NCBI GenBank assembly: GCA_902786925.1 | Contig: CADAEK010000014.1 | Location: 1-64,000, forward strand | Origin: an uncultured Bacteroidales bacterium | GTDB taxonomy: Bacteria; Bacteroidota; Bacteroidia; Bacteroidales; Bacteroidaceae | Direction of reading: 5' to 3' | Length of the DNA stretch: 64,000 bases | Shown here: one piece after another, positions 60,139 to 64,000 of the stretch | Position numbering within the stretch: position 1 is the stretch's first letter | How the letters are laid out: each line of letters opens with the position of its first letter | Made by a program: the position numbers and the translations under genes | Notes under the pieces: model-generated | Database searches by the model: none | What the model saw: the letters and a program-made list of their open reading frames with translations, nothing else | What the model was told of the DNA's origin: nothing

Positions 60139-61191
60139 ATGAAACAACTATTCATCTCAGCCCTGCTGCTCACAAGCACACTTGCAGCAGTCGCACAAGC
60201 CCCTCGTCGTGCTCCCCAGCGCGACCCCTTCACCACCGAGACTCCCATGGTCCACGATCCTGTCATGGCTCGCGATGGTGACACCTACTACCTCTACGCC
60301 ACCGGCATGGGCATCCAGCAGATGACCTCCAAAGACCGCAAGACCTGGACCGTGCTCCAGCAGCCCGTCATGACCGTCATCCCCGGCTGGACCACCGACT
60401 CCGTGCCAGGCTTTGGCAACCATGTCTGGGCGCCCGACGTCATCCAGTGGCATGGACGCTGGTGGATGGCTTACAGCTGCTCCACCTTCGGTAAGAACGG
60501 CTCAGCCATCGGACTGCTCAGCACGCACTCCCTCCGCTCTGGCATGTGGAAAGACGAAGGCTGCATCGTCACCTCCCATGAGCGCCGTCGTGGTGCCAAC
60601 GGAGAGATGACAGGCGACAACTGGAATGCCATCGACCCCAACTTTGTCATCGACGACAAAGACCAGCCCTGGCTCGTCTGGGGTTCCTTCTGGGACGGCA
60701 TCCAGCTGGCACGGCTCGACTCCACCATGCACCTTGCCAAAGGCGAGCAACCCCGCACCGTCGCCCGTCGCTACGACCCCCACTATACTCCGACAGAGCC
60801 CAATCCCACCTCACGCTATGCAGGAACCAACGCCATCGAGGCCCCCTTCATCTTCAAGCATGGCGGCTACTACTACCTCTTCGTATCATGGGACTACTGC
60901 TGCCGAGGCTCCAAGAGCAACTACCGTGTAGCCGTAGGTCGCAGCAAGACAGTCAACGGCCCCTATATGGACCGCACAGGCAAAGACATGACTCAGGGAG
61001 GAGGCACCCTCTTCCTCGAAGGCGACAAGAAAGAGTGGGAGGCAGCAGGCCATTGTGCCGCCTACACCTTCGACGGCGAGGACATCTTCATCTGTCACGG
61101 CTACAGCGTCACCCGCAACGGCGCCGCCATGCTCATCCAGCGCCCCATCAGCTGGACCTCCGACGGATGGCCTAATTTAATTGATAATTGA
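60139..61191 (+). CDS. Secreted GH43 arabinanase/arabinosidase
   Basis: ATG 60139 gives 350 residues and a signal peptide (MKQLFISALLLTSTLAAVAQ). The five-bladed propeller has the three catalytic carboxylates: general base Asp40 in MVHDPVMARDG, pKa modulator Asp166 in NAIDPNFVID and general acid Glu234 in TNAIEAPFIF. Motifs WAPDVIQWHGRWWMAYS and LVWGSFWDGIQ fit the endo-1,5-alpha-L-arabinanase-like subfamilies. A role with the GH53 enzyme in trimming arabinogalactan and arabinan side chains is likely. The final codons run into a repeat of TTGATAATTGATAATTAG, so the original stop may have been lost and replaced by the repeat. Confidence 0.88.
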   Translation: MKQLFISALLLTSTLAAVAQAPRRAPQRDPFTTETPMVHDPVMARDGDTYYLYATGMGIQQMTSKDRKTWTVLQQPVMTVIPGWTTDSVPGFGNHVWAPDVIQWHGRWWMAYSCSTFGKNGSAIGLLSTHSLRSGMWKDEGCIVTSHERRRGANGEMTGDNWNAIDPNFVIDDKDQPWLVWGSFWDGIQLARLDSTMHLAKGEQPRTVARRYDPHYTPTEPNPTSRYAGTNAIEAPFIFKHGGYYYLFVSWDYCCRGSKSNYRVAVGRSKTVNGPYMDRTGKDMTQGGGTLFLEGDKKEWEAAGHCAAYTFDGEDIFICHGYSVTRNGAAMLIQRPISWTSDGWPNLIDN

Positions 61192-61972
61192 TAATTAGCT
61201 TCGCTGAGGTTTGGGCGCGACTCGGCATAGTTCAAGTGCACTTGACTCTGCTCTCGCTGCTACAAACGTTGACAATTGATAATTAGCCATGCGGGGTGTT
61301 TTTAATCTCACACAGATTACGTGGATGACACAGATTTTTGAGCCAAGAATGGCTCCCCTATTTCAGGGCCTTGCCCCAAGATTTTAAGGCTATCTGAATG
61401 ATTTCTTGCGAAGCAATAAAACACCCACAGAGCCGCCCAAACCTCTGCGAAGCTAACTATTATCTATTAACTATTAACTATTAACTAAACAAATCCCCTA
61501 CGGTGATGATAACAGATTGGTTGTCCTTCAAGACTTTGCCCAAAGGTATGAAAAGGTTTGATAGATTTCTTACAAAGCATTATTATAAACAAGAGCCGAG
61601 CGAGGCTCCCATCCAATCTGCATCATCCCCAAGGGGGCATTATTAAAAGGTCAATTGTCAACTGTCAACTGTCAATTTATAATTAGGAATTAGGAATGAG
61701 GAATGAGGAATTAGGAGTGAGGAATTAGGAATTAGGAGTTGTAGTTCAACTGTCAACTATCAACTGTCAACTATCAACTATCTAAGATTATCAATTGTCA
61801 ATTAAATTCGTTCCCTTTTTCGTTATAAATAGTCTTTTATTTTGTTCTTCGCTGATTTTCTCGTAATTTTGTGGCCCAAAGGGGGAGAAGTTCCTATTTA
61901 ACTTTACTTTTTACTCCAACACACTCTCCCTCTATCAATAGTTCAGAATTCTAAATTTAAGATATAGGTTTT
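61192..61972. other. Gene-free region of 781 bases, repeat-rich
   Basis: No coding frame was supported. Contents: TTGATAATTAG repeats at both ends of a short segment (61181-61288), CTATTAACTATTAACTATTAA (about 61458-61485), CAACTGTCAACTGTCAA and GAATTAGGAATGAGGAA arrays (61650-61735), a CAACTATCAACTGTCAACTA array (61745-61782), and the pyrH promoter (61864-61871). The module CAACTATCTAAGATTAT at 61776-61792 recurs at 63894-63910. Confidence 0.75.
61864..61871 (+). promoter_or_regulatory. Promoter -7 box for pyrH (TAATTTTG)
   Basis: TAATTTTGTG lies 102 bases before the pyrH ATG. Confidence 0.6.
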
Positions 61973-62683
61973 ATGGCAAAATTCAAGCGTATCTTGCTGA
62001 AACTCTCGGGTGAGAGTCTGGCTGGCGAACAGAAACAGGGTATTAACGTAGAAAGACTGAATGAGTATGCCCAGCAAATCAAAGAGATTGCAGAGATGGG
62101 GGTGCAGATTGGCATCGTCATCGGTGGTGGCAACATCTTCCGAGGACTGAGCGGAGCCGGCAAGGGCTTTGACCGTGTGAAGGGTGACCAGATGGGCATG
62201 TGCGCCACGGTGATTAACTCGCTGGCGCTGTCGAGCGCGCTGGGGGCTATCGGGCAGAAGAACCGTGTGCTGACAGCCATCCGCATGGAACCTATCGGTG
62301 AGTTCTACAGCAAGTGGAAGGCTATTGAGGCGATGGAGAATGGTGAGGTAGTCATCATGAGCGCTGGCACGGGCTCTCCTTACTTCACGACAGACACAGG
62401 CTCTTCGCTGCGCGGCATCGAGATTGAGGCAGACGTGATGCTGAAGGGCACGCGTGTGGATGGCGTCTATACGGCTGACCCCGAGAAGGACCCCACCGCG
62501 ACAAAGTATCATGACATCACTTACGCAGACGTGATTGCTCAGGGCTTGAAGGTGATGGATATCACAGCAACAGCGATGTGCATGCAGAACAACTTGCCTA
62601 TCTATGTGTTCAACATGGATGTGCTCGGCAACCTGAAGAAGGTGATGGAAGGCGAGGAGATTGGCACGCTGGTGCATAATTGA
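61973..62683 (+). CDS. pyrH: UMP kinase
   Basis: A bacterial-type (amino acid kinase fold) enzyme that phosphorylates UMP to UDP. The start FKRILLKLSGESLAGEQ, the IVIGGGNIFRG loop (about residue 48), GDQMGMCATVINSLAL (about 70) and TGSPYFTTDTGSSLRG (about 136) are all typical, and the length of 236 is standard. The Sel1-repeat gene follows on the same strand after a 115-base low-complexity spacer. Confidence 0.97.
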   Translation: MAKFKRILLKLSGESLAGEQKQGINVERLNEYAQQIKEIAEMGVQIGIVIGGGNIFRGLSGAGKGFDRVKGDQMGMCATVINSLALSSALGAIGQKNRVLTAIRMEPIGEFYSKWKAIEAMENGEVVIMSAGTGSPYFTTDTGSSLRGIEIEADVMLKGTRVDGVYTADPEKDPTATKYHDITYADVIAQGLKVMDITATAMCMQNNLPIYVFNMDVLGNLKKVMEGEEIGTLVHN

Positions 62684-62798
62684 AGTATGAAGGATGAGGG
62701 ATGAAGGATGAAGTAAACTCCTCACTCCTAATTCCTAATTCCTAACTCCTCACTCCTAATTCCTCACTCCTCACTCCTCACTCCTAACTCAAATAGAT
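62684..62798. repeat. Low-complexity spacer between pyrH and the Sel1 gene
   Basis: It starts with GAAGGATGAGGGATGAAGGAT units and continues with CTCCTCACTCCTAATTCCTAA units. The two halves are roughly complementary and could form a loose hairpin. Confidence 0.8.
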
Positions 62799-63368
62799 AT
62801 GCGACAGATTATTTTTGTATTGATGCTCTTGGCGTGCATCGTGACAAGGGCTCAGAGTGCAGATGCGCTCTACGAACAAGGTAAGAAACTCTATGACGAC
62901 AAGAAGTATGAGTTGGCTTACAAGAAACTTTTGCCTGCAGCCCAAAAGGGGCACAAGAAGGCACAGTACCGCGTGGGCCGCTGCTATGACAAGGGGCATG
63001 GCGTGGAGGAGGATAACCTGAAGGCATTCCAATGGTATTCAAAGTCGGCAGCCCAAGGTTTCCATAAGGCGCAGTACCAGCTAGGCCGCTGCTACAAGAA
63101 AGGCAAGGGCGTGAAGAAAGACAAGGTGAAAGCCTTCCAGTATTTCTCCAAGGCGGCCAAGCAGGGCAACGCGAAGGCGCAGTTTGCTCTTGGCGAATGC
63201 TACTTCGAGGGCAAGGGCGTGGCGCAGGATAAGGCAAAAGCCAAGGCGCTGTTCCTGAAAGCGATTAGCGATGAGGATGATGGAGCAGAAATCCTGCAAG
63301 ACCTCCGCGCTGATGCAGCTGATGGCGACGAAGATGCAATCGCCATCAAGAAGTTTATCGGAAAATGA
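62799..63368 (+). CDS. Secreted Sel1-repeat protein
   Basis: The 189-residue protein has a signal peptide (MRQIIFVLMLLACIVTRAQS) and four TPR-like Sel1 repeats: AYKKLLPAAQKGHKKAQYRV, AFQWYSKSAAQGFHKAQYQL, AFQYFSKAAKQGNAKAQFAL and the partial KALFLKAISDEDDG. Between them are the GRCYDKGHGVEED turns (VGRCY, LGRCY, LGECY). Such repeats mediate protein contacts, here in the periplasm. No partner can be named from context. Confidence 0.88.
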   Translation: MRQIIFVLMLLACIVTRAQSADALYEQGKKLYDDKKYELAYKKLLPAAQKGHKKAQYRVGRCYDKGHGVEEDNLKAFQWYSKSAAQGFHKAQYQLGRCYKKGKGVKKDKVKAFQYFSKAAKQGNAKAQFALGECYFEGKGVAQDKAKAKALFLKAISDEDDGAEILQDLRADAADGDEDAIAIKKFIGK

Positions 63369-63517
63369 GAACGAGCCTCGTACATTGACCTAACGCGATA
63401 CACAAGACCCCCTCAATCCCCCTGTTTAGGGGGAAGGGAAGACGGAAACGAAAACGAAAAAAGGGACGAACACGAATAGCACAAACCTTTAGCTCGACGG
63501 AGTCAATCTCACAAATG

Positions 63518-63543
63518 GGAGCCTTGCGAGGCTCCTTTTTTTA
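63518..63543 (+). terminator. Terminator after the Sel1-repeat gene
   Basis: GGAGCC pairs with GGCTCC around a 6-base loop and is followed by eight T. Confidence 0.82.
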
Positions 63544-63937
63544 TATCTTGCGAAGCAATTCCCACCCGAAAGGCCGCGCAAGCCAACTGTCAACTGTCAA
63601 CTGTCAACTGTCAACTATCACCTTCGTCCCCACCGCCTGGCTCGAACCACTGGAATATAATTAATGAAAAATTAATGTTCCAATTAACGGCAAATTAATG
63701 TTGAATAAACATATAATTACCATCTAATCACTCCATATAATTAATCATTAAAATTCATGTCGAACCTTTCACTATTGAGCTGCTGACCGAGTATGACAAG
63801 AAAGACTTCAGACTTCAGACCTCCTCCCTCAGACATTAGACATTAGACCTCAGACCTCTCAATTATCAATTGTCAATTATCAACTATCAACTGTCAACTA
63901 TCTAAGATTATGAATTGTCAATTATGAATTAAATTTG

Positions 63938-63945
63938 TACCTTTG
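63938..63945 (+). promoter_or_regulatory. Promoter -7 box for the gene at the window end (TACCTTTG)
   Basis: TACCTTTGCA lies 33 bases before the ATG at 63979. Confidence 0.75.
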
Positions 63946-63978
63946 CATCAACAAATAACAAACAGACCTTCCATATCT

Positions 63979-64000
63979 ATGAAAAAGATTCTCCTACTCG
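63979..64000 (+). CDS. Start of a secreted protein gene (cut by window end)
   Basis: ATG 63979 opens MKKILLL, the typical beginning of a signal peptide, behind a good promoter box. Only seven codons are in the window, so the product cannot be named. Confidence 0.6.

Larger units (their letters stand above)
63369..63978. other. Gene-free, repeat-rich region of 610 bases
   Basis: It contains a CCCCCTGTTTAGGGGG hairpin (63418-63433), a terminator at 63518-63543, CAACTGTCAACTGTCAACTG repeats (63583-63618), AT-rich sequence with repeated AATTAATG/ATTAATGT (63660-63760), CAGACCTC/CAGACATT repeats (63810-63860), CAATTATCAATTGTCAATTA repeats (63860-63935) and the promoter for the next gene (63938-63945). 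No coding frame was seen. Confidence 0.75.

Noticed and set aside
63403-63433. CCCCCTGTTTAGGGGG hairpin as a dif or att site
   Set aside because: It lacks the 11-6-11 dif layout; it is a short GC hairpin often seen in spacer DNA.

Overview
The window looks like a chromosomal segment of a Bacteroidales bacterium, most likely of the family Prevotellaceae. The evidence is the Bacteroidetes-type promoter box TAnnTTTG, often followed by CA, ahead of most transcription units; the conserved order rimP-nusA-infB-cvpA-sufBCD; families common in this group (DUF2027, DUF3109, DUF2490, DUF3108, Big_5 lipoproteins); lipoproteins with an acidic stretch after the lipid cysteine; and polysaccharide-degrading genes of the GH30, GH53 and GH43 families. 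No rRNA, tRNA, insertion sequence, prophage or CRISPR array was recognised.

Layout. 1-950: repeat-rich non-coding DNA with a possible broken small-peptide gene on the minus strand. 0.95-5.2 kb: a DUF2027-like protein, L-rhamnose mutarotase, an acyl-CoA ligase and a secreted GH30 glycosidase. 5.5-10.2 kb: tadA, then a five-gene operon with a VTC-type polyphosphate polymerase domain, a DUF4956 membrane protein, an outer-membrane barrel candidate, a small secreted protein and a secreted beta-helix protein. 10.3-16.4 kb: a cobalamin riboswitch heads a unit with an SLC13/DASS carboxylate transporter and a biotin-dependent acyl-CoA carboxylase/decarboxylase (biotin carboxylase, biotin carrier, carboxyltransferase). 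16.5-22.9 kb: sufS, hisS, then on the minus strand a TackOD1-type zinc-ribbon protein with a single-domain response regulator, and ribF with a DUF3109 gene.

23-33.9 kb: rimP, nusA, infB, cvpA, sufB, sufC and sufD, a GT9 glycosyltransferase and a lipid A type acyltransferase. 34-48.2 kb: a repeat-domain lipoprotein, rpsO, typA, acpP, fabF, rnc, a GH3-family acyl-adenylating enzyme, a large Ig-like lipoprotein, xerD, an S41 protease, a small membrane protein and a DUF3108 protein. 48.2-55.1 kb: a 107-bp tandem repeat behind carB, a poly-topic membrane protein and a short AsmA/TamB-like protein. 55.1-61.2 kb: a membrane-anchored AraC-type regulator divergent from a pectin side-chain degradation set (GH53 galactanase, a double alpha/beta-hydrolase esterase, a GH43 arabinanase). 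61.2-64 kb: pyrH, a Sel1-repeat protein and the first codons of a further secreted protein, separated by low-complexity spacer DNA.

The items most worth following are: (i) the B12 riboswitch in front of a dicarboxylate-transporter/carboxylase unit, which could link B12 supply to succinate versus propionate metabolism; (ii) the VTC-DUF4956-barrel-beta-helix operon, a candidate envelope or extracellular polymer system; (iii) the TackOD1 plus receiver pair; (iv) a transmembrane AraC regulator that has lost the histidine kinase and receiver parts of a hybrid two-component system; and (v) arrays of GTGTTACA palindromes at two distant loci. Starts were moved from the longest reading frame to an internal codon where signal peptides, family length or promoter position required it; each case is stated.
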